A program made the position numbers and the translations under genes. The notes under the pieces are model-generated. The model saw nothing but the letters and a program-made list of their open reading frames with translations, searched no databases and was not told where the DNA came from. A DNA stretch of 64,000 bases from Oscillospiraceae bacterium (lineage in GTDB: Bacteria; Bacillota; Clostridia; Oscillospirales; Ruminococcaceae), in contig JAFTTH010000002.1 in the NCBI GenBank assembly GCA_017466885.1, forward strand, positions 1 through 64,000. Direction: 5' to 3'. Within the stretch, counting starts at the first letter, position 1. Every line of letters starts with the position of its first letter. Below are positions 50,039 to 58,168 of the stretch, one piece after another.

Positions 50039-51394
50039 ATGATGGACGATTATACCGCTACCTCCGGAATCGATCCCTCCTCTCTGCCTTACAGTATGGA
50101 GGCGGAGCAGTCGGTGCTGGGCGCCGTTCTCTGCGATGCAGAATGCCTTGGCCGGGTGCTGGAGATTGTCAAGCCCTCCTATTTTTATAAGCAGCAGCAC
50201 GAGCAGATCTTTTCTGCAATGCTGGATATGTTCCTCGTCGGCAAGGTGATGGACTTCATCACCATTCTGGATGCCGTTGTCCGGGATAATATCTTTGCCT
50301 CCCCCGAGGATGCCAAGATCTACCTGACCCGACTGGTGCAGATGGTCCCCTCCGTTTCCAATGTGGAGGCTTATGCCAAAATCGTTCTGGAAAAATTCTA
50401 TCTTCGCTCCCTCATTGACGTTTCCCGCCAGATCATCGACCTTTCTCTGGAGGGGGGCGCCGAAGCCTCCACCGTTATGGAGCTGGCCGAGCAGAAGATT
50501 ATGGATATCCGCCAGGGCAAGGCCGCCTCGGGGCTGACCCCCATCAACGAGATTCTCATTGAGACCTATGACCGGCTGCAGCGCCTCTGCGGGGAGGATA
50601 AAGGCAAATTCCTCGGTCTTCGTTCCGGATTTTCCGAGCTCGATCGGGTCATTACCGGCCTGAACAAGACCGACCTGATCCTGATCGCGGCCCGTCCCGG
50701 TATGGGAAAAACCTCATTTGCCCTCAATATCGCCGAGTATGTTTCCACCCACAGTGATAAATCAGTGGCTGTATTCAGCCTGGAAATGGGCCGGGAGCAG
50801 CTGGCCAGCCGTCTCCTTTCCTCAGGAGCCAGCATTCAGGGCAACCGGCTCCGCACCGGTGATATTGCCCCCAAGGATTGGGTCAACCTCGCCGAAGCAG
50901 CCGAGGTCCTTTCCAAGGGCAAGCTTTATATTGACGATACGGCCGGACTCAACGTCGGTGAAATGCGGGCAAAGCTCCGCCGGGTTCCCGACCTGGGGCT
51001 GGTGGTCATTGACTACCTCCAGCTTATGACCTCCGGCAAACGGATTGAAAACCGCGTTCTGGAGGTTTCGGATATTACCCGAAACCTGAAGATTATGGCC
51101 AAGGACCTGAATGTACCGGTCATTACCCTTTCTCAGCTTTCCCGCGGCCCAGAGAGCCGGGATGATAAGCGTCCCCGCCTTTCCGACCTGCGTGAATCGG
51201 GCTCCATTGAGCAGGATGCCGATATCGTTCTGATGCTTTATCGGGACGATTACTATAACAAAGAATCTGCCGAGCAGAATATTTCGGAATGCATTATTGC
51301 CAAGAACCGCCATGGTGAGACCGCTACCGTCAAGTTAGGATGGGACGGCGCTTACACCCGGTTCCGTTCCCTGGAGCGGTACCGCGATGCTTGA
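50039..51394 (+). CDS. dnaB: Replicative DNA helicase DnaB
   Basis: This hexameric 5'-3' helicase works at the replication fork. The 451-residue protein has the N-terminal domain beginning LPYSMEAEQSVLGAVLCDAE and a RecA-like domain with Walker A AARPGMGKTSFALNIA, the FSLEMGREQLASRLLSSGA block, Walker B VVIDYLQLM, LSQLSRGPESRDDKRPRLSD and the arginine-finger end. ATG 50039 or 50042 could start; AAAGGAG stands 6 or 9 nt before. Its end overlaps tilS by 8 nt. Confidence 0.96.
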   Translation: MMDDYTATSGIDPSSLPYSMEAEQSVLGAVLCDAECLGRVLEIVKPSYFYKQQHEQIFSAMLDMFLVGKVMDFITILDAVVRDNIFASPEDAKIYLTRLVQMVPSVSNVEAYAKIVLEKFYLRSLIDVSRQIIDLSLEGGAEASTVMELAEQKIMDIRQGKAASGLTPINEILIETYDRLQRLCGEDKGKFLGLRSGFSELDRVITGLNKTDLILIAARPGMGKTSFALNIAEYVSTHSDKSVAVFSLEMGREQLASRLLSSGASIQGNRLRTGDIAPKDWVNLAEAAEVLSKGKLYIDDTAGLNVGEMRAKLRRVPDLGLVVIDYLQLMTSGKRIENRVLEVSDITRNLKIMAKDLNVPVITLSQLSRGPESRDDKRPRLSDLRESGSIEQDADIVLMLYRDDYYNKESAEQNISECIIAKNRHGETATVKLGWDGAYTRFRSLERYRDA

Positions 51395-52739
51395 TACCGT
51401 CCGTTCCACCCTCACCCGGTACGGGATGCTTTCCCCGGGGGATTCCGTTGCGGTGGCTGTATCGGGCGGCCCCGATTCTATGGCGTTGCTCCGCATTCTG
51501 GAGCTGCTCCGCCCGGAGCTTGGCCTTCAGCTGACCGTCTGCCATATCAACCACCAGCTCCGGGGGGAGGATTCCGAGCTGGACGAGGCTCTTGTGGCCC
51601 GGTACTGCCGGGAGCGGGAGCTTCCCTTCCGTTCCCTCCGGGCAGACGTTGCAGGGCAGGCCGCTCAAGCCGGACAGACCCTTGAGGAGGCCGGGCGGCA
51701 GATCCGCTATGCCTTCTTTGCCGAGGTTGCCGGCGAGAAGGGAAAAATTGCAACCGCTCACCATCGGTCAGATAGCTTGGAGACCTTTTTCTTTAACGCC
51801 CAGCGAGGCACCGGCCTGAAGGGGCTTTGCGGCATTCCGCCGGTGCGGGACCGAATCATCCGCCCCCTGACCGACTGCTCCCGGGAGGAGATCCTGGCCT
51901 TTTGCCGGGAGCAAAATCTCCCCTATCGGATGGACGCCACCAACCAGTCGGAGGACTTTTCCCGGAATGTCATCCGCAATCGGATTCTCCCTGAGTTTGA
52001 CCGGCTGAACCCTTCCGCAAGGGATGCCCTGGCCCGCACCATCCGGAACCTCGCGGCAGACAGCAACTACCTGGAGGAGCAAACCGACCGGCTTCTTGCC
52101 TCCGCCCGGACCGAACAGGGGTACCGCGCCGATGTCATTGCCGGAGCGCCCCTCCCTCTTCGCACCCGCGCCGCGGGGCGGCTTCTTGCCTTCTTTGGCG
52201 GGGAGATTTCGGAGGAGGCCATCTGTGCTCTCTGTTCCCTGTTGGCAGGGGAGCGGAAAGGGGTCAACCTCCCCGGTGGCAGACATCTCCGCCTGCAGGA
52301 TGGGCTGGTATATGAAGAAACTGTGGCCGAGCCATCGCCTTCCTTCCCGCCAACTCCGTTGCAAGTTGGTCAAAATTCTATCTTCCCGGGAATGACCGCA
52401 AATATTTTTATTGCAAGTTATGATATTTATGAATCAATTAAAAATAATCCTCGAAAGGGTTTAACAAACCTTTTGGATTATGATAAAATAGGGAACAATC
52501 CCCGTTTTCGTCCAAAAAAAGAGGGCGATCGTGCGGCTATCGTTGACCGGGGCGGCACCAAACCTCTCCGGAAGCTTTTCCGGGAGGCGGAGATCCCCCA
52601 TTCCCTTTGGCCGAACATCCCCGTTCTGGCGGACGAGGAAGGAATCCTCTGGATCTGGAAGCTGGGCGCCTGCGAACGCGCCCGGATCGATTCATCCACC
52701 CGCCGGGTTCTTGTGATCGAGTTGACAATGGCAGAATAA
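51387..52739 (+). CDS. tilS: tRNA(Ile)-lysidine synthetase
   Basis: It changes C34 of tRNA-Ile(CAU) to lysidine with ATP and lysine. The 450-residue protein has the PP-loop SGGPDSMALL near residue 25, VCHINHQLRGEDSELDEAL, ATAHHRSDSLETFFFNAQRG and DATNQSEDFSRNVIRN. The C-terminal domain has RRPGD-like KKEGDRAAIVDRGGTKPLRKLF and a SPVLADEEG-type PVLADEEGILWIWKLG. It starts inside dnaB. An AT-rich stretch at about 52360-52500 in the region linking to the last domain has codon use unlike the rest and a possible internal promoter. Confidence 0.94.
   Translation: MLDTVRSTLTRYGMLSPGDSVAVAVSGGPDSMALLRILELLRPELGLQLTVCHINHQLRGEDSELDEALVARYCRERELPFRSLRADVAGQAAQAGQTLEEAGRQIRYAFFAEVAGEKGKIATAHHRSDSLETFFFNAQRGTGLKGLCGIPPVRDRIIRPLTDCSREEILAFCREQNLPYRMDATNQSEDFSRNVIRNRILPEFDRLNPSARDALARTIRNLAADSNYLEEQTDRLLASARTEQGYRADVIAGAPLPLRTRAAGRLLAFFGGEISEEAICALCSLLAGERKGVNLPGGRHLRLQDGLVYEETVAEPSPSFPPTPLQVGQNSIFPGMTANIFIASYDIYESIKNNPRKGLTNLLDYDKIGNNPRFRPKKEGDRAAIVDRGGTKPLRKLFREAEIPHSLWPNIPVLADEEGILWIWKLGACERARIDSSTRRVLVIELTMAE
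52461..52490 (+). promoter_or_regulatory. Possible internal promoter for hpt-ftsH inside tilS
   Basis: TTTAAC (52461-52466), an 18-nt spacer and TAAAAT (52485-52490) within the AT-rich patch of tilS. It would give hpt and ftsH expression independent of the gdpP-dnaB genes. Confidence 0.4.
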
Positions 52740-52746
52740 TATAGAA

Positions 52747-52780
52747 AAAAGGAGGCGCTCCGCTCCGGCGGAGAACAGTT
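52747..52780 (+). promoter_or_regulatory. Hairpin-spaced ribosome-binding site of hpt
   Basis: SD AAAAGGAGG (52747-52755), then a perfect stem CTCCGC-TCCG-GCGGAG (52758-52773), then 7 nt to ATG 52781. Spacing is 25 nt linear and 9 nt folded. Confidence 0.7.
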
Positions 52781-53317
52781 ATGAGAAACGACATCGAACG
52801 TATTTTGGTAACAGAGGAAGAGCTTGCCGCAAAGGTGGCAGAGATCGGCGCGAAAATCACCGAGGATTATGCAGGAAAGGATCTGCTGCTGGTCAGCGTG
52901 CTGAAGGGTTCAGTCGTATTTATGGCGGACCTGATGCGGGCTGTCAATCTGCCCATTGAAATTGATTTTATGGCCGTTTCCAGTTACGGTTCGGGAGTAA
53001 AGACCAGCGGTGTGGTTAAAATACTCAAGGACCTGGACGTGGATGTTGCCGGACGGCACATTTTGCTGGTGGAGGACATTCTGGATAGCGGAATGACCCT
53101 GCAGTATATTATGGAGATGCTCTCTCAGCGGGGCGCGGCGGATATCAAAATCTGCACCCTGCTGGATAAGCCGGAGCGCCGCAAGGTAAATATCCAGGCG
53201 GATTATTTCGGTTTTGTGATTCCGGATAAGTTCGTTGTGGGATACGGTCTGGATTATGACGAAACCTACCGCAATATCCCCTATGTGGGCGTTTTAAAGC
53301 CCGAAATTTATAGCTGA
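52781..53317 (+). CDS. hpt: Hypoxanthine phosphoribosyltransferase
   Basis: This purine salvage enzyme makes IMP/GMP from hypoxanthine/guanine and PRPP. The 178-residue protein has LVSVLKGSVVFMADLMR, SSYGSGVKTSGVVKILKD, the PRPP loop ILLVEDILDSGMTLQYI and the late DKFVVGYGLDYDETYRNIP segment. It lies between tilS and ftsH, the standard tilS-hpt-ftsH order of Firmicutes. Its SD is separated from the ATG by a hairpin. Confidence 0.96.
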   Translation: MRNDIERILVTEEELAAKVAEIGAKITEDYAGKDLLLVSVLKGSVVFMADLMRAVNLPIEIDFMAVSSYGSGVKTSGVVKILKDLDVDVAGRHILLVEDILDSGMTLQYIMEMLSQRGAADIKICTLLDKPERRKVNIQADYFGFVIPDKFVVGYGLDYDETYRNIPYVGVLKPEIYS

Positions 53318-53377
53318 CCCCGTTCCCTTGTGGAACAGATTATCCGGCCGGTGGCCGGTGAAACGGAGTGAAACTTT

Positions 53378-55261
53378 TTGGAGAACCGCACCAAACGCAA
53401 TATTGTCATTTATGTTGTCCTTGTTCTCCTGCTGGTGGTGGTAGCCGCTTCCCTGCTGGCCGCCCGCAACACGGAGGATATCCAGTACGATCAGATTATT
53501 TCCTACTTTGAAAAGGGGCAGGTCTCGGCCTTCAAGCTGGAGTATGCCTCGGGCAACCTGACCTTTGAGGTCAAGGAAACGGATGACACGGGAAAAGAGG
53601 TCACTAAGGTTTATTCGGATGTGGTCTACTCTCCCATTTTCTACGAAGCAGTTATGGATGATGTTTTGGCCTATAACGAAGCCCATCCGGACGCTCCCAT
53701 TAAATATGATATTCAGCGCCCCGCGGACGCTCCCTGGTGGCTGGGAATGCTGCCCTACCTTCTTTTGGTCGGCCTGATGGTCTTCTTCTGGTTCTATATG
53801 ATGCGGAAGACGACGGACGGCTTCGGCGGCGGCAAGATCTCCAGCTTTGGAAAGGCCAAGGTCAAGCCCCGGGATGAAAAACGCAAAACCACCTTTGATG
53901 ATGTTGCAGGTGCAGATGAAGAGAAGGAAGAGCTGGTCGAGATCGTTGACTTTTTGAAGAATCCCCGCCAGTTCAGCGAGATCGGTGCCCGGATCCCTCA
54001 CGGTGTTCTGCTGATGGGCCCTCCGGGAACGGGTAAAACCCTCCTTGCCCGGGCAGTTGCCGGGGAGGCCGGTGTTCCCTTCTATTCCATCTCCGGCTCC
54101 GATTTTGTCGAGATGTTCGTCGGCGTAGGCGCCTCCCGCGTCCGTGACCTGTTCGAGCAGGCCAAAAAGACTGCCCCCAGCATTGTGTTCATCGATGAGA
54201 TTGACGCTGTGGGCCGGCATAGAGGTGCCGGTCTCGGCGGAGGACACGATGAGCGGGAGCAGACCCTCAACCAGCTCCTCGTGGAGATGGATGGTTTTGA
54301 CGGAAACGAAGGTGTTATCGTGATCGCCGCAACCAACCGCCGGGATATTCTCGACCCGGCCCTCCTCCGTCCCGGCCGATTTGACCGGGAGATCGTTGTC
54401 AACTATCCTGACGTGAAGGGCCGTGAGGAGATCCTTCGGGTTCATGCCCGGAATAAACCTCTCGCACCTGACGTTGATCTGAAGACCATTGCCCGCTCCA
54501 CCGCTGGCTTTACCGGCGCCGACCTGGAAAACCTCCTCAACGAGGGTGCCCTTCTGGCCGCCCGCCGCGGACTGAAGGCCATTACCATGGCCGAAGTGGA
54601 GGAAGCGACCCTCAAGGTCATTGCCGGCCCGGAGAAGCGCTCCAAGGTGGTCAGCGAGCATGATAAGAAGATTACCGCCTACCACGAGGCAGGCCACGCT
54701 GTTGTGACCCATTATCTGGATACCCAGAGTCACGTGCATACCATTTCCATCATTGCCCGGGGAATGGCCGCCGGATATACCATTTCCCTCCCCGAAGAGG
54801 ATAAGAGCCATATGAGCAAGAAGGAAATGGAAGAGAGCATTGTTGTTCTCCTGGGTGGACGGGTTGCCGAAAAGCTGGTGCTGGATGATATCTGCACCGG
54901 TGCCTCCAACGATCTGGAGCGTGCCTCCAAGACCGCCCGCGCTATGGTCACCAAGTATGGCTTCTCCGAGAAGCTGGGCCCGGTGGTTTACGGCTCAGAG
55001 CACGATGAAGTCTTCCTCGGCCGCGACTTCAGCCAGGGCAACAGCTATTCGGAGAACGTTGCTGCCGAGATTGATGCGGAGATCCGCCAGATCATTGATA
55101 CCGCTTACGAGCGGTGCCGCGAGCTTTTGACCGTCCATATGGACCAGCTCCACCAGGTTGCAGATTATCTTTTGGAGCACGAGACAATGGATGCCGAGGC
55201 CTTCCGCCGCCTGATGGATGGGGAAGCGGCTCCTGCTGAGGAAGCAACCAGCGAAGAATAA
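53378..55261 (+). CDS. ftsH: ATP-dependent zinc metalloprotease FtsH
   Basis: This hexameric membrane AAA+ protease performs quality control. The 627-residue protein has two membrane helices (about 9-30 and 120-143) around an extracytoplasmic domain. The AAA module has Walker [18 protein letters not shown], Walker [13 protein letters not shown] and second-region-of-homology [20 protein letters not shown]. The zinc site is HEAGH with the later Asp in GASNDLERA. Starts with TTG 53378, 9 nt after GGAG. A GC-rich CCGGCC/GGCCGG hairpin sits upstream of the SD. Terminator follows. Confidence 0.97.
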   Translation: MENRTKRNIVIYVVLVLLLVVVAASLLAARNTEDIQYDQIISYFEKGQVSAFKLEYASGNLTFEVKETDDTGKEVTKVYSDVVYSPIFYEAVMDDVLAYNEAHPDAPIKYDIQRPADAPWWLGMLPYLLLVGLMVFFWFYMMRKTTDGFGGGKISSFGKAKVKPRDEKRKTTFDDVAGADEEKEELVEIVDFLKNPRQFSEIGARIPHGVLLMGPPGTGKTLLARAVAGEAGVPFYSISGSDFVEMFVGVGASRVRDLFEQAKKTAPSIVFIDEIDAVGRHRGAGLGGGHDEREQTLNQLLVEMDGFDGNEGVIVIAATNRRDILDPALLRPGRFDREIVVNYPDVKGREEILRVHARNKPLAPDVDLKTIARSTAGFTGADLENLLNEGALLAARRGLKAITMAEVEEATLKVIAGPEKRSKVVSEHDKKITAYHEAGHAVVTHYLDTQSHVHTISIIARGMAAGYTISLPEEDKSHMSKKEMEESIVVLLGGRVAEKLVLDDICTGASNDLERASKTARAMVTKYGFSEKLGPVVYGSEHDEVFLGRDFSQGNSYSENVAAEIDAEIRQIIDTAYERCRELLTVHMDQLHQVADYLLEHETMDAEAFRRLMDGEAAPAEEATSEE

Positions 55262-55267
55262 TCAACT

Positions 55268-55306
55268 CCCTGCCCGGTGGCATCCGCTTCGGGCAGGGTT
55301 TTCTTT
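55268..55306 (+). terminator. Terminator of ftsH
   Basis: CCCTGCCCG (55268-55276) pairs with CGGGCAGGG (55290-55298), then TTTTCTTTT. Confidence 0.85.
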
Positions 55307-55326
55307 TCACAAGAAGGAGGATACAG

Positions 55327-55998
55327 ATGCGTCAGGTTACCAGCGCGGAGGAGCTGCTTGCTTTGGTGGAGGAGGTGGGCTTTCTCCCCTTTTTCAAGCA
55401 CCGGATCCCGGGGTTTTCGGTGGAGGAATGCTGCCCGCCCCATCTGTGGTTTGCCGCCGATGTGGACGGCCCCTGGGAATGGAAGGGTCCTGTTGCCCGG
55501 AGCGGCCGGTGCATTTACGGCAAATTCTTCCGGGGAAAGGCCGGCTTTGTCAGCCAGGAGTGGATCCCGGATTTTCTCAACTACCGCCGGGACGGTTACG
55601 ATTTTGACTCCCGCTTTGAGGATGAGCTTGCCTCCCTGCAGGATAAAGCCATCTTTGACGCCGTCTCCCATGCCGGTAAAGTACTTTCCAAGCACCTGAA
55701 AAAGGAACTAAATTACTCCAAAGAGGGGAATAAGGGCTTTGACACGGCCATCACCCGCCTGCAGATGCAGGGATACCTATGCGTAGCTGACTTCGTTTAT
55801 ATGAAGGATAAAACCGGCAAGCCCTACGGCTGGGGCGTGGCGGAGTATACCACTCCCGAGTGGCTTTTTGACTATGAGCTGACCTCCTCTGCCTACTCCA
55901 AAGACCCCGGAGCATCTCTTGATGCGCTTCTGGAGCACCTTCGTCAGCTCCTTCCAAATGTCCCGGATACCGAGCTACTTCGCCTGATCCGGAGCTGA
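55327..55998 (+). CDS. AlkZ-related protein
   Basis: This 223-residue soluble protein resembles proteins annotated as AlkZ-related (winged-helix family of the DNA glycosylase AlkZ/YcaQ). The recognisable blocks are DGPWEWKGPVARSGRCIYGK, FVSQEWIPDFLNYRRDGYDF, NKGFDTAITRLQMQGYLCVA and GWGVAEYTTPEW. Whether it has glycosylase activity is unknown; the catalytic QxQ pattern of AlkZ was not identified. An AAGGAGG site precedes ATG 55327. It has no promoter of its own that was recognised, and lies between two terminators. Confidence 0.6.
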   Translation: MRQVTSAEELLALVEEVGFLPFFKHRIPGFSVEECCPPHLWFAADVDGPWEWKGPVARSGRCIYGKFFRGKAGFVSQEWIPDFLNYRRDGYDFDSRFEDELASLQDKAIFDAVSHAGKVLSKHLKKELNYSKEGNKGFDTAITRLQMQGYLCVADFVYMKDKTGKPYGWGVAEYTTPEWLFDYELTSSAYSKDPGASLDALLEHLRQLLPNVPDTELLRLIRS

Positions 55999-56015
55999 TT
56001 TCCTCTTAAACAACC

Positions 56016-56045
56016 GCCTTATCCCACCGGATAAGGCTTTTTTTA
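56016..56045 (+). terminator. Terminator of the AlkZ-related gene
   Basis: Perfect 9-bp stem GCCTTATCC / GGATAAGGC with loop CACC, followed by seven T. Confidence 0.93.
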
Positions 56046-56124
56046 TTTCTAATTGTGAATTTTTTGTTAATAAATTCGCTTTTTTCTTTCTCTCACCGAC
56101 TGAGGAATTGATTTTTTTGTCGTT

Positions 56125-56154
56125 TTGTATTAGAATAAATAAGTATGATAAAAT
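56125..56154 (+). promoter_or_regulatory. Promoter of rpe and the Rnf-like cluster
   Basis: TTGTAT (56125-56130), an 18-nt spacer and TAAAAT (56149-56154) in an AT-rich gap, 44 nt before rpe. No terminator was found between rpe and the Rnf-like genes, so this may drive them all. Confidence 0.65.
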
Positions 56155-56198
56155 ATGATGGGGGTATTCTGCCCACATCCAGTAAAGGAAACGATATT

Positions 56199-56855
56199 AT
56201 GAAAAAGATTGTTGCTCCCTCTATTCTTTCTGCCGATTTCGGTGCCCTTTCTGCTGACGTTTGCGAGGTTGCCAAGGGCGGCGCCGAATACCTTCATATT
56301 GATGTAATGGACGGTCACTTTGTCCCCAATATGTCTATGGGGCCCTGCGTGGTCAAATCCATCCGTCCTGCCAGCGATATTTACTTTGACGTTCACCTGA
56401 TGATCAGCCATCCCCTCAAGTATGCCAAGCCCTTCGCCGATGCCGGCGCGGATGGTATCACCTTCCATCTGGAGGCGGAGGATGACGTGACCGAGACCAT
56501 CCAGCATATCCGTTCCCTTGGGAAGGATGTTGGCCTCTCCATTAAGCCCAAGACCCCCGCAGAAGCGATCTTCCCCTACCTGGATCAGCTGGATCTGGTG
56601 CTGGTTATGACCGTTGAGCCCGGCTTTGGCGGACAGAGCTTTATGGCCGATCAGATGCCCAAGGTCGAGGCGATCCGGAAGGAAGCCGAGCGGAGAGGTC
56701 TCAGCCTGAATATCCAGGTGGATGGCGGTATTGACCCCAAAACCGTTGGGCAGGCTTCCGCCGCAGGCGCCAATATCTTCGTTGCCGGCTCCTCGGTTTA
56801 CGGAAAGCCCGATCGCGCTGCTGCAATCCACGCGATTCTGGACGCTGCAAACTAA
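56199..56855 (+). CDS. rpe: Ribulose-phosphate 3-epimerase
   Basis: This pentose-phosphate pathway enzyme interconverts ribulose-5-P and xylulose-5-P. The 218-residue TIM barrel has VAPSILSADFGALSADV, the HIDVMDGHFVPNMSMGP metal/active-site motif, the FDVHLMISHP strand, LVMTVEPGFGGQSFM and NIQVDGGIDPKT. ATG 56199 has AAAGGAA upstream; the ORF start at 56145 would add 18 non-homologous residues. It leads the transcript into the Rnf-like genes 74 nt downstream. Confidence 0.96.
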   Translation: MKKIVAPSILSADFGALSADVCEVAKGGAEYLHIDVMDGHFVPNMSMGPCVVKSIRPASDIYFDVHLMISHPLKYAKPFADAGADGITFHLEAEDDVTETIQHIRSLGKDVGLSIKPKTPAEAIFPYLDQLDLVLVMTVEPGFGGQSFMADQMPKVEAIRKEAERRGLSLNIQVDGGIDPKTVGQASAAGANIFVAGSSVYGKPDRAAAIHAILDAAN

Positions 56856-56886
56856 CCCAGCCTTTTCTTGCCCCATCCTGACACAG

Positions 56887-56929
56887 AAGGGAGGAAGCTG
56901 CGCGCTTTTTATGCCGCGCGGGATCCGGA
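56887..56929 (+). promoter_or_regulatory. Possible hairpin-spaced ribosome-binding site of the rnfC-like gene
   Basis: SD AAGGGAGG (56887-56894), a 5-bp stem CGCGC/GCGCG (56901-56905 with 56916-56920), then 9 nt to ATG 56930. Spacing is 35 nt linear and 15 nt folded. It is weaker than the other cases. An out-of-frame ATG at 56911 lies in the loop and opens a 10-codon ORF overlapping the start. Confidence 0.4.
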
Positions 56930-58168
56930 ATGACCTTTCCTAAAGCCCCGAAGGGTCTGCGGCTGACACAGACCAAAGAACCGGCACTTTCCCGTCCGGT
57001 CAAAACCCTGACTGCCCCGAAAATGCTTTACCTCCCGGCCCGGGAGGACGATAAGCTTTACGTTCAGCCCAAAAAAGCGGCGCTGGCAGGAATGCCGATC
57101 TACCCCACCGATTCCCACTTCGGCGTATCCTTCCCCGTCTACCGGGACTCTGTTTTAACCGGCTTTCGCACCTTCCCTGATACCTATCACGATGTTTCCT
57201 TCGCCAGCCTTGCCTGCACCGAAGGAGGGAGCTTTACCTCCATTCCCGAATGCGAAATGCCTCCCGCACCGGAGGATATTCTCGGCTTGAGCCGTGCCTG
57301 CGCCATTTGGGACAACTGTGACCATACCCCTCTTCATAAAAAGCTGGCCCGGTATATGGAGGAAACCGTTCAGACTCTGATCGTTTACGGGATTGACGAT
57401 CAGCCCTATATTTCTGTCAACAGCTCTCCCGTGTTTGCCGAACCGGAGCTGCTTCTAAAGGGAATTGAGCTGGCAAACCAGCTCATCGGCGCTGCCAATA
57501 TTCGTATTCTCCTCCCCAAGGACCTTGGTGAGGATGCGCCCAAGTCTCCCAAAAAGCTGGGGGGAGATATCCCTGTTTCCACCCTTCGGGTGCGGTATCC
57601 CCATCGGGCAACCGCCCTGGCAAACGAAACGACTGTTGTCATCTCTGCAGAGGCTCTGGTGCGGCTTGCTTTGGCCTTCTCCTGGGATGCCGGCGGTATG
57701 ATGACCACCGTTTCGGTCATGGGGGACTGCGTCAGTGAGCCCTGCAATGTCCGTGTTCCGGTGGGAACACCGGTGGAAGAGGTCCTGGAATTTGCCGGTC
57801 TCTCGGAGGAGCCCCGGGCTGTTATTTTAGGCGGATCGCTGACCGGTTCTGTGATTACCGACCTTGCCACCCCCATCCTTCCGGGTATGAGGGGCGTTCT
57901 GGCCTTCCGAAAAGCAAAATCTCCCCGGCAGTATGATTGCATCGGCTGCGGAAAATGCATCCAGGTCTGCCCGCAGAATTTGATGCCTGTGTATATATAC
58001 AAAGCATATCAGGGGAATAATAAGGATGAGATGAAGCGGCTGAAGGTTCTGGCCTGCACCGACTGCGGTTGCTGCTCCTATATCTGCCCCTCCAACCTGG
58101 AGCTGACCAATACCCTCAAGCAGACCAAACGGCTGATAAAGGAGGATGTGTTCGATGAAGCTGATTAA
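56930..58168 (+). CDS. RnfC-like iron-sulfur protein without the flavin/NADH motif
   Basis: This 412-residue membrane-associated protein has the RnfC plan: an N-terminal barrel-like domain, a middle domain, a SLBB-like segment (VRVPVGTPVEEVLEFAGL) and two 4Fe-4S motifs (C337, C340, C343, C347 and C376, C379, C382, C386). Canonical RnfC has a GxGGAGFPTHVK flavin/NADH loop and an NGAECEPY motif. Here the matching positions read ILGLSRACAIWDNCDHTPLH (about 117-136) and YGIDDQPYISVN (about 153-164). NADH oxidation is therefore doubtful. It is followed by D, E and A homologues with overlapping genes. Confidence 0.82.
   Translation: MTFPKAPKGLRLTQTKEPALSRPVKTLTAPKMLYLPAREDDKLYVQPKKAALAGMPIYPTDSHFGVSFPVYRDSVLTGFRTFPDTYHDVSFASLACTEGGSFTSIPECEMPPAPEDILGLSRACAIWDNCDHTPLHKKLARYMEETVQTLIVYGIDDQPYISVNSSPVFAEPELLLKGIELANQLIGAANIRILLPKDLGEDAPKSPKKLGGDIPVSTLRVRYPHRATALANETTVVISAEALVRLALAFSWDAGGMMTTVSVMGDCVSEPCNVRVPVGTPVEEVLEFAGLSEEPRAVILGGSLTGSVITDLATPILPGMRGVLAFRKAKSPRQYDCIGCGKCIQVCPQNLMPVYIYKAYQGNNKDEMKRLKVLACTDCGCCSYICPSNLELTNTLKQTKRLIKEDVFDEAD

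Noticed and set aside
53294..54811. 505-codon minus-strand frame opposite ftsH
   Set aside because: It is a shadow frame; ftsH is unmistakable on the plus strand.
56600..56929. Promoter dedicated to the Rnf-like cluster
   Set aside because: No -10/-35 pair with acceptable spacing was found between rpe and the rnfC-like gene; co-transcription from the rpe promoter is simpler.
56911..56943. Ten-codon ORF (MPRGIRNDLS) overlapping the start of the rnfC-like gene
   Set aside because: Its ATG is 16 nt from the SD, within a hairpin loop, and nothing indicates it is translated; it is noted only because it could interfere with initiation.
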